Assembly: GCA_030035585.1 (NCBI GenBank)
Contig: CM057466.1
Span: 59,155,233-59,219,232, forward strand
DNA: 64,000 nucleotides
Reading direction: 5' to 3'
DNA from: Dugong dugon
Lineage: Eukaryota > Chordata > Mammalia > Sirenia > Dugongidae
Shown here: positions 11,241 through 23,590 of the stretch, in pieces
Layout of the letters: each line of letters opens with the position of its first letter
Position numbering within the stretch: the first letter of the stretch is position 1
Position numbers and translations under genes: made by a program
Notes under the pieces: generated by a model
The model's input: only the letters and a program-made list of their open reading frames with translations
The model's database searches: none
Told to the model about the DNA's origin: nothing

Positions 11241-12302
11241 GCTGCACCGTGCCTGTTTCTCGCGCCTCACATTACTTTGCATCACTGTGCGTTTCGCATT
11301 CCAAATGGTTTTACTGTTTGAAAACAAATACACATAATAGCCTTGCAGTGCAGGAATTGGGGGGGGGGGGGAATCTCAGCCTAACGCTGTTCGCTCATCT
11401 CTCTGCCTGTGTTCTAAAAACTCAGTCCTCAAAATGAGTTTCTAATGCCTTTCAAGCGAATATGTTTATAAAGGATTTCTCTAACTTAGAGGAAGGAAGA
11501 AGAAAATGGAGGTGTGTGTGTGTGTGTATGTTTAAACATAAGAATGGAAGGAAAAGCACGTACGTTCAGTTGATCATTTTTGTGTCTTAAAAAAAATACA
11601 TGAAAGAACTGAAACTTGGTACCTTTCTCGTGGGTGTGGGAGGAACCTTCCTTTCATTGGGGACCCTAGAACCTGCAAGTTTGTGTTGACAGGGCTGAAG
11701 GATGTTGATTAACAGCTTGCCTGTAGATCTTCGAGGGCCATATGATTCCCACTTTTTTCGATCCCGTAGTTTGGTTAAAATGAGAGGAGAAATGTGCAGA
11801 TTGAGAGCCACATCTGTAAGAAAGGAGACACGAGAGATGGGGTGAGATACTGACTCCTGAAGTTTTCAGAACGCCGTGATGTCTGGTTTCGTCTACTCAG
11901 TACAGCTTCCACATTCTGGATGGCAAAGCAATCATCACGTAACTACAGACTTTTTCACGAAAGACATTTTACTTTCAAATCAGCTTTTTTTCTGGTCAGA
12001 AAATTAAAACTTCCTTAGCTTTATTCAGAATATTTTTAAAAGTCCAAGTCTGTTTTCAAACCAGAGTTTCATCAGTGACTGATGTGGAGGATAGATTTAC
12101 AATATTTACTTGCCCCACAAACTCTCTTGTTTAGTTTTTAGCTGTCTGAAAATGTATTTCACTGAACACACACCACCAACATGCTGAGTGTTTCATATAC
12201 TGTGCTATGGCCTTTTAAGACTACCAGTCTGTGGTGTATGGGAGCAGTGTGGAGAAATTCTTAGGGTCCAATTTACTCTCTTTAATTGCTGATCAAGGCA
12301 AA
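11241..12302. other. Intron start, no gene seen
   Basis: A 13-G run lies at 11359-11371 and a short GT repeat near 11512-11527. The remainder is AT-leaning unique sequence without a recognisable repeat. Confidence 0.5.
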
Positions 12303-12367
12303 GTACCAAAACCCAAAACCAAACCCGTTGCCATGGAGTCGATTACGACTCATAGCACCCTGTACTT
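12303..12367 (-). mobile_element. Short SINE 3' fragment
   Basis: 'aaaccaaacccgttgccatg' followed by 'gagtcgattacgactcatag' is the reversed 3' end of the RTE-tailed SINE. Only the tail survives. Confidence 0.7.
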
Positions 12368-12413
12368 GCGTATTTCAATACTTCTTGTTTTGAAATGTTC
12401 TCTTACTTATTTT

Positions 12414-12575
12414 GGAGCCCTGATGGTGCCGTGGTTAAGAGCTCAGCTGCTAGTCAAAAGGTCAGCAGTTCGACTCCACCAGCCGCTCCTTGGAAACCGT
12501 TTGGGGCAGTTCTACTCTGTCCTATAGGGCTGCTATGAGTTGGAATTGATTCCACTGCAGCAAGTTTGGTGTACT
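12414..12575 (+). mobile_element. RTE-tailed SINE
   Basis: It starts GGAGCCCTGATGGTGCCGTGG and has the shared 'aaccgtttggggcagttcta' and 'gctatgagttggaattgatt' 3' body. Confidence 0.85.
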
Positions 12576-12679
12576 GCCTTAGAACACTTGTATCTACCTT
12601 GTGATTGCCTTTACGCTTAAAGCATGAAGTAACAGTATTTTTGCCTTATCTGGACAATTTTATGTACTGTTAATTTTGT

Positions 12680-13365
12680 TGATAGTTGCCATCGAGTTGG
12701 TACTTACTCTTGGCGACTTTATGTACAACAGAAAAAAATGTTGCCTGGTCCTGCGCTATCTTCATGATTGTTGGTGTGTTTGAGTCTGTTGTTGTGGATA
12801 TTGTGTCAGTTCATCTCAGTGAGAGTTGGACTCGTTTTTGCCGACCCTCTACTTTACCAAACATGTTGTCCTTTTCTAGCGATTGGTCTTTCCTGATGGT
12901 ATGTCCAAAGTAAGCAAGTCGAAATTGCACCATCCTCGCTGCTAAGGAACATTCTGGTTGTATTTCTTCTAAGACTTCTTTGTTTGTTCTATCGGCAGTC
13001 CACAGTATATTCAATATTCTTCACCAACACCACAGTGCCAATGCATCACTTCTTCTGTCTTCCTTTTCCATTATCCAACTTTTACATGCATATGAGGCTA
13101 CTGTAAACATCATGGCTTGTGTCTGATGCACCTTAGCATCAAAGTGACATCTTTGCTTTTTAAAACTTTAAAGTGGTCTTTTGGAGCAGATTTGCCTGAT
13201 GCAGTACATCATTTGGCCTCTTGACTGCTGCTTCCATGGGCCTGATTGTTAATCCAAGTAGAATGAAATCCTTGACAACTTCAATTTCTTTTCTGTTTAT
13301 TAGGATGTTGTTTATCGGTCCAGTTGTGAGGATTTTCGTTTTCGACACTGTTAATAGAGGGCAGG
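12680..13365 (-). pseudogene. RTE LINE 3' part, ORF remnant
   Basis: Minus-strand fragments include 'LWTADRTNKEVLEEIQPECS', 'AYFGHTIRKDQSLEKDNMFG' and, near 13160-13348, 'SKTKILTTGPINNILINRKE'. This is the C-terminal end of an RTE/BovB-type ORF just after the reverse transcriptase. Frameshifts and stops make it dead. The tail lies at the low-coordinate end ('ttgttgatagttgccatcga'). Truncated at about 13365 on its 5' side. Confidence 0.85.
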
Positions 13366-13499
13366 TTACAAGTGATAAGAAAGTTGTCTCTCATAGCAAC
13401 AACAGAAAGATGCACCCTGGAAGGTATTTCCCTGTGGATGTGTGGGGGTGAAGGAAGGACAGTGTGTCCAGGGAGGATTCCTGTAGTATAGGTAAGAGC

Positions 13500-15190
13500 T
13501 GTCTGCTTGTATTTTTTTAGTACTTTGTTTTTTCGAGCAATTTTAGGTTTATAGAAAAATTGCATAGAAAGTACAGAGTTCCCAAATACCCTCTCTCCCT
13601 CCCTACACACCCACAGTTTCTCCTGTTATTAAATCTTGCATTCTAATGGTACATTTGTTGCAATAGAACCAATACTGATGCATTATTATTAACTCACGGG
13701 TGTGTAACATTGTAATGTAACATTGTTTACACTAGGGTTCACTCTTTGTTTATACAGTTCTGTGGGTTTTTGACAAATGTATAATGTTATGTGTCCACCA
13801 TTACAATATCATACAAGATAATTTCACTGCCTTTAAAATCCTCTGTGCTCCACCTGTTCATCCCTCCCGCCTTCTGCTGAACCCCCGGCAACCACTGATC
13901 TTTTCAACGTCTGTAGTTTTGTCTTTTTCAGAATGTCACAGTTGGAATTATATAGTATGTAGCTTTTTCAGACTGGCTTCTTTCACTTTGCAATATACAT
14001 TTAAATTTCCTCCATGTCTTTTGGTGGCTTGATAGCTCATTTCTCTTTATTGCTGAATAATACTCCATTGTATGGATGTACCAAAGTTTGTTTATTCATT
14101 CATCTATTGAAGGACATCTGTAGGTTGCTTCCAATTTTTTGCAATTATGAGTAAATCTGCCATACATTCATGTGAATTTTTTTGTGTGTTTATGGACATA
14201 AGTTTTGAGCTCTTTTCGGTAAATACCTTGGAGTGTAATTGTAGATTGTATGATAAGCCTGTGTTTAGCTTTGTAAGAAACTGCCAGACTGTCATCCAAA
14301 GTGACTGTACCATTTTGCATTCCCATCAACAGTGAATGAGAGTTCCTGTTGCTCCACATCCTCACCAGCATGTTGTGAGTGTTTTGGATTGTAGCTATCC
14401 TAATAATAGAAGTCCTGGTGGCGCTGTGGTTAAGTGTTCAGCTGCTAACAACAGGTTTAAAAAGGAAAGGAGCCATGGTGGCTCAGTGGTTAAGTGCTTG
14501 GCTGCTATCCAAAAGGTTGGTGGTTCTAACCCACCAGCCACTCCGCAGGAGAAAGATGTAGCAGTCTGCTTCTGTAAAGATTTACAGCCTCGGAAACCTT
14601 ATGGGTAGTTCTACTCTGTCCTATAGGGTCACTATGAATCAGTCTACTCGAGGGCACACAACAAGTGTGTAGTGGTATCTCATCGTTGTTTTAATCTGCA
14701 ATTCCTTAATGACATATGATGTTGAACATCTTTTCATATGCCCATTTCTATATCTTCTTTGGTGAGATATCTATTCAGATTTTTTTGTGTGTTTTGTAAT
14801 TGGACTGTTTGTTTTCTTATTGTTGAGTTTTAATAATTTTTTTGCATATTTTGGATACAAATCCTTTATCAAATATGTGTTTTGCAAATATTTTCTCCCA
14901 GTATGTGGCTTATCTTTTCATCCTCTTCATAGCCTCTTTCACAGAGCAGAAAGTTTTCATTTTAATGAAGTTCAACTTACCAATTTTTTCTTTCATAGAT
15001 TGGCCTTTTCATGTTGTCTCTAAAAACTCATTGCCAAACCCAAGGTCATCTAGATTTTCTCCTATTACCTTCTGAGTGTTTTAAGTTTTGTATTTTATAT
15101 TTAGGTCTGTGGTCCATTTTGAGTTAATTTTTGTGAAAGGTGTAGGGTCAGTGTCTAGATCTTTTTTTCTTCCCCCATGTGGATGTCTGC
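13500..15190 (-). mobile_element. Old L1 (L1M-type), ORF2 end and 3' UTR, split by SINEs
   Basis: The low-coordinate part is 3' UTR-like ('gagcaattttaggtttatag'). From about 14020 onward the minus strand encodes the usual ORF2 C-terminus, with 'YTHKFTEKSSKLMSI'-like remnants and stops. Two SINEs interrupt it at 14410-14670, and the L1 text resumes at 'gtgtgtagtggtatctcatc'. Confidence 0.75.
14410..14670 (+). mobile_element. Two adjacent RTE-tailed SINEs
   Basis: A short head copy starts at about 14410 ('agtcctggtggcgctgtggt') and stops near 14460. A second, longer copy starts at about 14471 ('agccatggtggctcagtggt') and runs to 'gaatcagtctactcgagggc'. Both sit inside the old L1. Confidence 0.75.
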
Positions 15191-15224
15191 TCATTTTCTG
15201 AAGTGGACACTGAAGATAAAGAAG

Positions 15225-15440
15225 GGAAAAATATTATAGTACCCATTCTCTGCCAAGTACTCTGCTAGGAATATTCCCTTATATTCTCACTATTCTAATG
15301 ATGTGACAACAAGAGCGAGACATAGTTGATCGTGACAATTTTATAATGAGGGACCTGAGACTCACGGTTTGCATGGGCTGTGACAGGAGCACTGTGGTTC
15401 TAAGTCAAGGGCTCTTTTCATTATACCATTCTGCCTCTCT
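15225..15440 (+). repeat. Possible MIR-type remnant
   Basis: 'ctctgccaagtactctgcta' through 'atgagggacctgagactcac' has the MIR order of motifs. Strongly diverged. Confidence 0.45.
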
Positions 15441-15639
15441 CACTAAATTTGTTGTATCTTGTAATTTGTCTCTCAATCTAATCTTCCAGAAACTTTGAAA
15501 TGCTTTTTTAGGGTGGTAGGAGGGAGGAAGACAGGGCTGGACAGTGGTAGTGGTATCCTGTCAGCTTTCCCTTGCTCCCTTTGATTTGTTTGTGGTGTGG
15601 AAGGTCATTGCCTTCTTCCCACCTCCCAGACTGTGCTAT

Positions 15640-16060
15640 AGCCCGTAGTTTTGGGAAGCACAGCTGTATAGTGGTATGGGAGTCAGCAACCAGGGTTCCA
15701 CTTCTCTAGCTGGTGACCTTGGTTTCTCAAAATTGGAGTAGCAGTAATAGTACCCACCTCATAGTGTGATTATTCGAGGTAAACGAAATAACCCATGGTG
15801 CCTGGCACAATGTAGGTGGTGGTGGTGGTTGCATGCTGTCGAGTCAATTCTGACTCATAGTGACCCTATGGGACAGAGTAAAACTGCCCATGGGGTTCCA
15901 AGGCTGTAATCTTTATGGAAGCAGATTTCCACATCTTCCTTCCAAGGAGCAGGCTGGCCGGTTTGAACTGCCAACCTTTTGGTTAGGAGCTGAGTGCTTA
16001 ACCACTCGCCACCAGGGCTCCTTGGCACAATGTAAGTGTTCAATAAACCCTAGCTAGTGT
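15640..16060 (+). repeat. MIR-type SINE split by a younger SINE
   Basis: The MIR pattern includes 'ctggtgaccttggtttctca' and 'tagtacccacctcatagtgt', then 'cctggcacaatgta'. It resumes after the nested SINE with 'agtgttcaataaaccct'. Confidence 0.7.
15815..16022 (-). mobile_element. RTE-tailed SINE with 12-bp target duplication
   Basis: The reversed 3' part 'tgactcatagtgaccctatg' and the reversed head 'cttaaccactcgccaccagg' are both present. A perfect TGGCACAATGTA flanks it at 15803-15814 and 16023-16034, so the insertion into the MIR is exact. Confidence 0.9.
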
Positions 16061-16064
16061 TTGT

Positions 16065-16285
16065 GCAGTGTCTCTGGATGATGCAAACGGTTAACATGCT
16101 TGGCTGTTAACTAAAGGTTGGAGGTTCGAGTCCACCCAGAGACACCTCAGAAGAAAGGCCTGGTGATCTACTTCCGAGAAATAGCCTTTGAAAACCCTAT
16201 GGAGCACTGTTCTACTCTGACACACGTGGGATCACCATGAATTGGAATCAACTCAACGGCAACTGGTTTTACTGGTTTTTTTGGT
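16065..16285 (+). mobile_element. RTE-tailed SINE, 'agacacctcagaagaaag' subtype
   Basis: The head 'tctctggatgatgcaaacgg' and 'aggttcgagtccacccagag' differs from the common subtype in its middle ('gaagaaaggcctggtgatct'). It has the same tail, 'aattggaatcaactcaacgg'. Copies of this subtype also lie at 32500 and 38997. Confidence 0.8.
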
Positions 16286-16415
16286 GTTTGTGCATGATGA
16301 CTTTACCACTATTATTGTGCTTTTTTCTTGACTGCATTGTTTGTGTAAAAGACAAAATGTCCTGTATGCATGTTAGCTTCACATATTCCATGTATGAAAA
16401 GTTTAAGATCATATT

Positions 16416-16562
16416 AACCCATTGCTGTCAAACTGGTTCCGACTTACAGCAACCCTATGGGACAGAGTAGAACTGCCCCATAGGGTTTCAAGCACATGGT
16501 GGATTTGAACCAATGACCTTTTGGTTAGAGCTGAGTTCTTAACTACTACACCACCAGGACTC
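16416..16562 (-). mobile_element. RTE-tailed SINE
   Basis: Reversed tail 'caaccctatgggacagagta' and reversed head 'taactactacaccaccagga'. The middle is shortened. Confidence 0.85.
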
Positions 16563-17004
16563 CAAGATCATATTATGCATTGGGCAATTTCTCTTCCTGT
16601 TCCAAAGCTGAATGGTCAGCTGGAAAGCTCAACACTTACCTCAGATAGTATGTTAGGAACACATTTAGCTCAGTTTATCTACAGAATAGAGAGAACCAAC
16701 TTAGCAGCTCTGTCTCCTTTCTTAGGATTGTTTAGTTACCAAAGGCTGCTCTTCCCCTGGGAGTAGAGTAAACCTTCTAGAATCTTATCATTACAGTTTA
16801 ACAGTAGAAACATATTCTGTATCTAGAGTAACAGTAACATTTTAAATAAAGCAAGAAGGTCATTTTCTCATGCCATATTACTAGGATGATAACAGTTTCA
16901 TCAGCAGCTACTTGTGAGAAATGGTGACTTCACTGAGACAGATTATCATGAAGCCCATTCTGAATTAGTGCAAAGTTTAAGTTGTATAATTCAGATATCA
17001 TACA

Positions 17005-17215
17005 TATGTTGTTGTTAATTACCTTCGAGCTGGCCCCTGACGCAAGGCCAACCCATGTGTTACAGGGTGGAACTGCTCCATCAGGTTTTCTTGGGTGTAA
17101 TCTTTATGGAAGCAGTTCACCAGAACTTTCTTCCACGGAGCTGCTGGTTGGGTTCAAACCACCAACCTTTAGGTTAGCACCCGTTCTCAAATCACTTAAG
17201 CCACCCAGGCTCCTA
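17005..17215 (-). mobile_element. RTE-tailed SINE, diverged
   Basis: 'gttgttgttaattaccttcg' at the low end and 'cttaagccacccaggctcct' at the high end frame a diverged reversed copy. Confidence 0.7.
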
Positions 17216-18755
17216 TCATACATTTAGGAATTAGAAATATGTGCATAGATAGAAGCCTTCTTTTCAGATATGAGACACTCCATAGTTGGAATTTCAAAAC
17301 ATAGCTGCCACATCTATTGTAGCTCTAGAATAATGTAGTAAGAAGCTGCCCCGTTGTTGGTGCTCACCCACCATCATGCGCTTTGAGATGAGTTTCAGTG
17401 GTTGGGACAGATTTGTGCTGCTTGGAGGTCTTTCTTCTTTGTGTCCAAAGGCATACCTTTGTAAGGGTCATGATACTGAAATCAAATTCCTCATATATTA
17501 TTAGGGCTTAGTGCTCTAATCCAGCAGTACTCACCTCTCCCCCTGCCATGCACACACCCACATGCACTTAAGTGATGCCCACATGTGTGATGCACACTCA
17601 GACATTTAGGTTCTCGGCGCATGAGGAGACAAACCATGTGCACAGATAGGTGCTAGATTTTAGGTATTGCAGTAGAGGTGAGATTGACAATGGTAGTAGT
17701 CTGGTAGGCATGTCCATGGTTTGTGTTAACCTGTATGAGCAGAGAGAAGCAACATATAGCCCAACCTGAAGGAGAGTTTGGTGGAGGAAATGATGCCTGA
17801 GCTAAGGATGGGGTAGAAGTGAGTTTGTTGAAGAATGAGAAGGGGTTGGGGTGGCCAGGGTGGGAGGAGGAGAATATGATGGAGGTGAGGTGGTGAGGTG
17901 GGGTTGGACATCCAGGAGAGGGAACAGTGACAGACCTGCATGGAGACATGCGATGGCAGTGGGAAAATGGGGTGAGAATCAGTGTTATCAGGCTGTCAGT
18001 TTGATGGATTGTTCCACACTTGTTATTTTCTTCTCACATCCACTGGCCGGTGCATGTTTCTTGTGAGTCAGCGCTGATTGCCAGGGTTGCTTTGCTGTTA
18101 GGTGTTGGGTTAATGCACTTCTTACAATGACCCCGTCCCTCCTAGGTGGCCATCGCGTTGTAATTAACTCTGGGCTCCTCAGGGCCTCAGTGCTCTGAGG
18201 TTACCACCTTTTCCCCTTTGTAACTACCCAAATTTGAAGTATTACTTTGTTATTTAATCGGAGCTGGCAGGAGAGGTGAAGCACACTGAGCTATGAGGAA
18301 ACTGAGAAACATTGGAAGCTCCTGGCCAACAGGAGCTTAGAGGCGAAATCGCCTCCATGGCAACTGGTAGACCTTATTCCACAGGCCTGAGGTTTATCCT
18401 TCCTTCTCCTTGAGGCTTCCAGCTCCTGCTTTAACTCCCAGTGTTACTTCTGACCCTAAAACCTCTGCTGTTCTTACCCCTGTCAACACGACCACTGATT
18501 GCTGATGTAGGTACTATTAAAACGTCATATTTAGTCATTGTCAACTAAAATAAAACACATAATTGTTATTATTATGAATGTTCATTGATGGTAAATATGC
18601 ATGAATAAATAAGGATTTGACAGATTATTAGTACATAGTTGGTATGATGAATTGCGATATTTTTCTTTTTCCTTTTAATTGTAAAGGTGGCAAAATTTAT
18701 TAAAAATAAAAAATGATAAAAAAAATCATGGTGAGTAATGTGTGTTTCTGTGTGG
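17216..18755. other. Non-genic intron stretch
   Basis: A GA/GT-rich purine stretch runs from about 17770 to 17960. I see no gene and no confident repeat. The minus-strand frames at 17653-17949 are low-complexity proline/serine text from that stretch. Confidence 0.4.
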
Positions 18756-18785
18756 TGGGTGTGTGTGTGTGTGTGTATGTGTGTA
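18755..18785. repeat. (GT)n microsatellite
   Basis: A near-pure GT run is preceded by 'gtgtgtttctgtgtggtggg'. It produces the histidine/threonine-rich minus-strand frame at 18572-18889, which is not a gene. Confidence 0.85.
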
Positions 18786-18904
18786 ATGAATATATGGACC
18801 CTAGATAGCCTAACACAATTGATGGCACGTGTGGAAAACCATATGACATATGGCCTCATGTTGCGAGCTTGTTGAGTCAGTATTACCATAGTGACAACTC
18901 AGTG

Positions 18905-19130
18905 TAATCTGGGAGCTGGCAAACTATGGCCCGTGGGCCAAATCTGGCCTGCTGTCTGTTTTTGTAAATAAAGTTTTATTGGAATACAGCCACACATTTG
19001 GTCACATACTATCTATGGCTGCTTTTGCGCTACAGCAGCAGAATTGCATAGTTGTGACAGAGACTATTTGGCCTGCAAAGCCTAAAATATTTGCTGTCCG
19101 GCCCTTTACAAAAATAATTTGCTGACCACT
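18905..19130 (-). mobile_element. Ancient non-autonomous DNA transposon (MER-type)
   Basis: The text 'ggcaaactatggcccgtggg', 'taaagttttattggaataca', 'ttggcctgcaaagcctaaaa' and 'tgctgaccactgat' is a well-known mammalian MER-family consensus pattern. I do not give the family number because I am not sure of it. Confidence 0.65.
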
Positions 19131-20845
19131 GATATAAACCATAGTCCTTCCTGAAAAAAAACTCAAAAGGCAAGTGTAAGAGACCTTGGACCAGTAGACA
19201 TCTGAGTGCCTGTTCTGTGCCCAAAACGCTGTCAGATACTTTGGCAGACAGGAAGGGCTTGGCAGGCCGCCCGTGTTTTCTGGGTGATTTGGGTGTTCAC
19301 AGATAGCAGTGTGTCTCTGCCTTGTTGTGGGAGTCTATAGATGCAGACATGTAAGAAAAGGAGAAGCAATGAAAAGCAGAAACAGTTGAGGGGAACTGAC
19401 AGGAAGAACCGACAGGAAGCTCATCTGTTGAGTTTTTCTATCCTCTCAGTTCCATGGTGTGTTTGTTAAAAGGTTCGTAATTTTTTCCTCAACTATTACA
19501 CTGCCTGAAAAGTTTTCAATTAAAAACTCATTTGACTTAAAAGGGAGTCTTAAAAAAAAAAATGCAGCTGCCTGTAAGAATAATGAGAGTGTTTCTAGGA
19601 AATTATCAGGAAGAAGTGAATCCTGTGGTGTGCATATAAACAGGCAAAGTTAAACATGTGAGCCCTCAGATGAATCTGGGAGTCACACATACTTTATTAA
19701 CAGGGTATTCAGTGAGATTACCCTCTTAGATCCCTAACTCTGCTGGTAGGAGCTATACTGAGTAAAATGAAGTTTTGATGAAAATAAGAAAAAAAGGGAG
19801 AAAGAAATAAAATTGAAGCATAAACACTTTATATTTTAGTTATAGGAAACTGCTTGTAGTTCCCCAGACACATCATGATATTCCAGGGGTCTATACCTTT
19901 GCACAGCCTGTTTTAGCTGCTAAAATACCATTTTTTCTCACCTGTCTCCCTTGGCAGTGTAACCGTCCTGCTTACCAGTAACAGCAGTGGGGCTTTGAAG
20001 AGGCTAATGCTGAGAAGGATTCAAGGAGACGAGACGGGTTAAAGAACGTTCAGAAAAGAGGACGGCAGTGTAGCAAAGATGGATTTTTCTGTTATTTCCA
20101 AATTTTGCCTAGTGAAGGGGTTGGAGCTGGATGGGGAGAACTCATGTCTGTCTTATACTTCTACCGCTTTCTCTGTTCCCAGCACCCTAGACTCCCAAGT
20201 GTGCTGTTCATACTGCAGCGTAGGTTCAATTTGTGGTGGAATAGGCCTTTGTGGCTTTACCTGGGGGTCTAGTCACCATTTAAAGCGTTTTTATGGGGAA
20301 AATGCATTCCAGTTTCTGACAAGGGACTTTGAATATATAGTTTACATAAAATTATTCATGAATTTGCTATACAAGAGGAGAAAGCTGTGGCTTCTTGATA
20401 TTTGATTTGAAAACTGAGATAGGTGATTTAATTCTTGTGTAGCAGTGGTTGATAGTTGGACATCTAAGCCCTTTTCCCCCAGCTAAGGTTGCTTTCTCCA
20501 TCTCTTCCTTCTTGCTCAAGAATTTCAGAACACAAAATATATATACAACAGGTAGTTACTCCTGGTTTTTCAGAAATACTGTCAGTTATTGCAGAGAAAG
20601 CCCTGGAGAGTGAGGAAGTGCATCTTTTTGCAAATGTAGGTGCTAGCAGGTTGAGTGGTTGCCGTGTGCAGGGTACAAAACTGAGAAGCAGGTCCTGCCT
20701 CTTACTTATTGTCTTTCTTGGACTCTATTTCAAAAAGAGTCACTGGAACACTTAGTCTTGTCCAAAGCTGTAATATCTGTGAAAGCACTGGTAGAGGAGA
20801 CTGTTATTTTTTCTAATGCATGTAAAAATAAATACACAGTGCTAA
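19131..20845. other. Non-genic intron stretch
   Basis: Several short frames (for example 20079-20405, 108 codons) occur by chance. None shows a domain or flanking splice sites I trust, and no repeat family is clear. Confidence 0.4.
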
Positions 20846-20849
20846 CAAC

Positions 20850-21390
20850 TAGATGGTGCGTACTGTGTACCAGGGCGCATGCCTCGCACTCCATGCGTTT
20901 TAACTCCCTTAATCTTCACCACGGTGGGCAGTGGGCGTTCAGTGGTAGAATTCTCACCTTCCGTGCAGGAGGTCCGGGTTCCATTCCCAGCCAGTGCTCT
21001 TTAAGGGCAGCTACCACCCATCTGTCAGTGGAGGCTTGTGTGTTGCTATGATGCTGAACAGGTTTCAGCAGAGCTTCCAGACTAAGAAGGACTAGGAAGA
21101 AAGGCCTGGTGATTTACTTCCAAAAATCAGCTGGTGAAAACCCTATGGGTCACAACTGTACAATCTTGTTGTGCATAGGGTCTCCACGAGTCAGGGGCCA
21201 ACTCAATGGCAGCTAACAGCAGCAGTCCCTACCCCAACTCTGGGAGGAGCTGCGCTTATCGTCTTCATTCTGTGGCTGGAGATGCTGAGGCCCAGCGAAT
21301 GAAGTGATTTGCCCTAGTCTCAGGGCAGTAAGTGGGAAAGCTGGGTTTGAACCAAGGCTGTCTGGCTCCAGCGTCTAGGTGTTTAACGAC
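20850..21390 (+). repeat. MIR-type SINE split by a tRNA-Gly-type SINE
   Basis: The left part is 'actccatgcgttttaactcc' with 'cttaatcttcacca'. The right part from about 21223 continues 'gaggagctgcgcttatc', 'gatgctgaggcccagcgaat' and 'ctgggtttgaaccaaggctg'. Together they make one old MIR. Confidence 0.7.
20930..21222 (+). mobile_element. tRNA-Gly-headed, RTE-tailed SINE
   Basis: The head 'ttcagtggtagaattctcac' with 'gtccgggttccattcccagc' matches tRNA-Gly. The body 'cacccatctgtcagtggagg' and 'ttcagcagagcttccagact' matches the copy at 5040. The tail is 'ccaactcaatggcagctaac'. Confidence 0.85.
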
Positions 21391-22204
21391 TATGCTACAC
21401 ACCTCTCTTATGTAACTTTTACAGTTAAGATGCTTATCTGTGTGCTGCTAAAGCCATTTCAGAATGAGTTCTTCCAGCAATATGCAGACCATACTTTGAC
21501 GCAGAGGCCACCCGACAAACCACCAAGGTGGTCTGTCTTCAGTGGCTATGTCATCTCTGAGCTTTAGACCCTTTGTGATTCTCCATCTTGTACAGTAAGT
21601 CCAAGCTTGGCATAAGGCGTCCTGTGATCTGCCGGTCTGCTTCTCTGCCTCCCTCCTCCCTCTCCTCCTTGCCCCTTCCACTCTAGCCATGTTGGAATAC
21701 TTTGGACCATCTAGCTACTTCTGACTTATCCTTCAGGACACACCTTGGATTTCCATGAAGAGATTTCTTGACTGCTGTGTGTTTCTGTAGCAGCCTATCC
21801 TTCCCTTTATCCAGCACTTGTGTTGCTCTGAAGTTGTTCCCATGCAGTGTATGAGAGGGCCGAGAAGGTAAAGACAGTTGTCTGTATATCCGGTCCAGGT
21901 GTTGCTGGAGCAGTGTGGGGTCCAAGATGTAGTACAGGCATTCCAGGTCACCTTTATCTGCCTGTTGGTACAGTGCAGCTAAGGACTCACTGCCTTTAGC
22001 AGCACTGAAGCCTTGTATGCCTCATCACCCCCTTCCATACCGATGTTGTAGGTGTGTCCCTTGACCCAATTTGAGGTGCTCCAGACAGTCCCTAAAATTG
22101 ATACTGTTCTCATGAGCAGGTAATAGAATTCTTCTCTAGCCCCCTCCTACTCTTTCCCTTTTGCGCATCCCAGCTGTGAGATCTGACATGGGTTTATAGG
22201 CAGT

Positions 22205-22362
22205 GAGAAGTCCCTGGATGGTGCAGACGTGCCTTGGAAGAAAGGCCTGGTGATCTACTTCTGAAAAATCATCTACTGAAAACCCTATGAGCCCAGCTCC
22301 ACTCTGACACACATGGAGTCACCACGAGCTGGAATCGACCCAATGGAAGCTGGTTGGGAGCA
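22205..22362 (+). mobile_element. RTE-tailed SINE, internally deleted
   Basis: It starts 'aagtccctggatggtgcaga' and jumps directly to 'gccttggaagaaaggcctgg', omitting the B-box region. The tail 'gagctggaatcgacccaatg' is intact. Confidence 0.75.
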
Positions 22363-23370
22363 AAGCTGCTGTGGAACATAAGCTGGCCTGGACAGGTGCA
22401 CTCAGAGGGAAAGCCTAGGGCCCTAGGATGAACTGTCCTGCTTCTGAAGTAGCCTCATTGACTGCTGGGCAGTTGTCACTCTGGGAGTCCTCACTGTTTG
22501 AGTGATTTGTTCTTGCCGCCATGTTGTGTCCAGTGAACAAGGAGACTTAGCCCAACTATCTGGGGCCTTCGCTTTTTTCATCTGCCCACTTACACAGGAC
22601 TCTGGGCTGCTCCTGGGTGGCAGTGTAGCATATGTGCTGCCTCCCTGGCATGAGAAGGCAGAACTGTAGCTGCCAGCCTCCAAAAGCCCTGTCCTGAGTT
22701 TCAGGAAGAACTGCTTTCAGGAAGAACTTGGTGCTGGGAGGTGAAGCTTTCTAGAACAGTGGTTCTTAACTCTCTCAGACCTAATGTCCTCTTTTTATAA
22801 CAGATTTGTTGTCATCGCACTTTTGTGATCCTACAACTGAATTGGTAGATAATTTAATTATCTAAATTAGATAATTTAACCTACCCACACAATGTAAAAA
22901 AAAAAATCTATGTGATGCCTAGAGTATTAGGAGAAGTAAAAAGAAATTCACAGTAAAAAACTACATACATTTCACAATGTAAATGCTCGGCACACCTTCA
23001 TCAGGAAATAAACTGAAGTAGTTAGATGCTTGCACCGATGTGTAATGAATCAATATGAATTTAGGAGAAGATCACAAGCCATTTCTGGAAGTAGGAAAAC
23101 AATAAGGCAGAGTACAGGTGTACTTTAAAGCGAAAGAAATAACAGACCAAACTTAACCTATATATGTTAAGATAAAGCAGGAGATAACCTTAATTGACAG
23201 AGAAATAATCTCCCAAGGCAAAATAGTCATTGTCTAGGTGGAGAAAATGAGGAAGTGTGATATTTTTGCAGATGAGCTTGGCCTTGTTTGTCAGGGAGGT
23301 GTCAAAATAATCCCTTATCTTAGTGTGGGATGCTTGCTGACAACACATCTCAGAAAGGACATCTCCCATC
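22363..23370. other. Non-genic intron stretch with a possible hAT end
   Basis: 'cagtggttcttaactctctc' at about 22760 resembles a hAT/Charlie terminal repeat, and the following text may be a MER fragment. I see no second end. An AT palindrome lies near 22850-22875. Confidence 0.35.
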
Positions 23371-23371
23371 T

Positions 23372-23590
23372 TTAACCAGTACCAGCAGCCAGTTGCTTTC
23401 TAGTTGATCTGACTTGTTGTAATCCCATGTGTGTAAGAGTAGAATTGTGCTCCATAGAGTTTTCAATGGCTGCTTTTTTGGAAGTATATCACCAGGGCTT
23501 TCTTCCAAGAAGCCCCTGGGTGGACTTGAACCACTAGTCTTTAGGTTAGCAGCCTGGGGTGTTAACAGTTGGCGCCACCCTGTGACTCCT
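23372..23590 (-). mobile_element. RTE-tailed SINE, diverged
   Basis: 'agtagaattgtgctccatag' and 'gggctttcttccaagaagcc' match reversed copies of the 16065 subtype. Confidence 0.75.

Noticed and set aside
17653-17949. Proline/serine-rich minus-strand frames
   Set aside because: Artefact of a purine-rich low-complexity stretch on the plus strand.
18572-18889. 105-codon frame with a His/Thr run
   Set aside because: The run is the (GT)n microsatellite read in frame.
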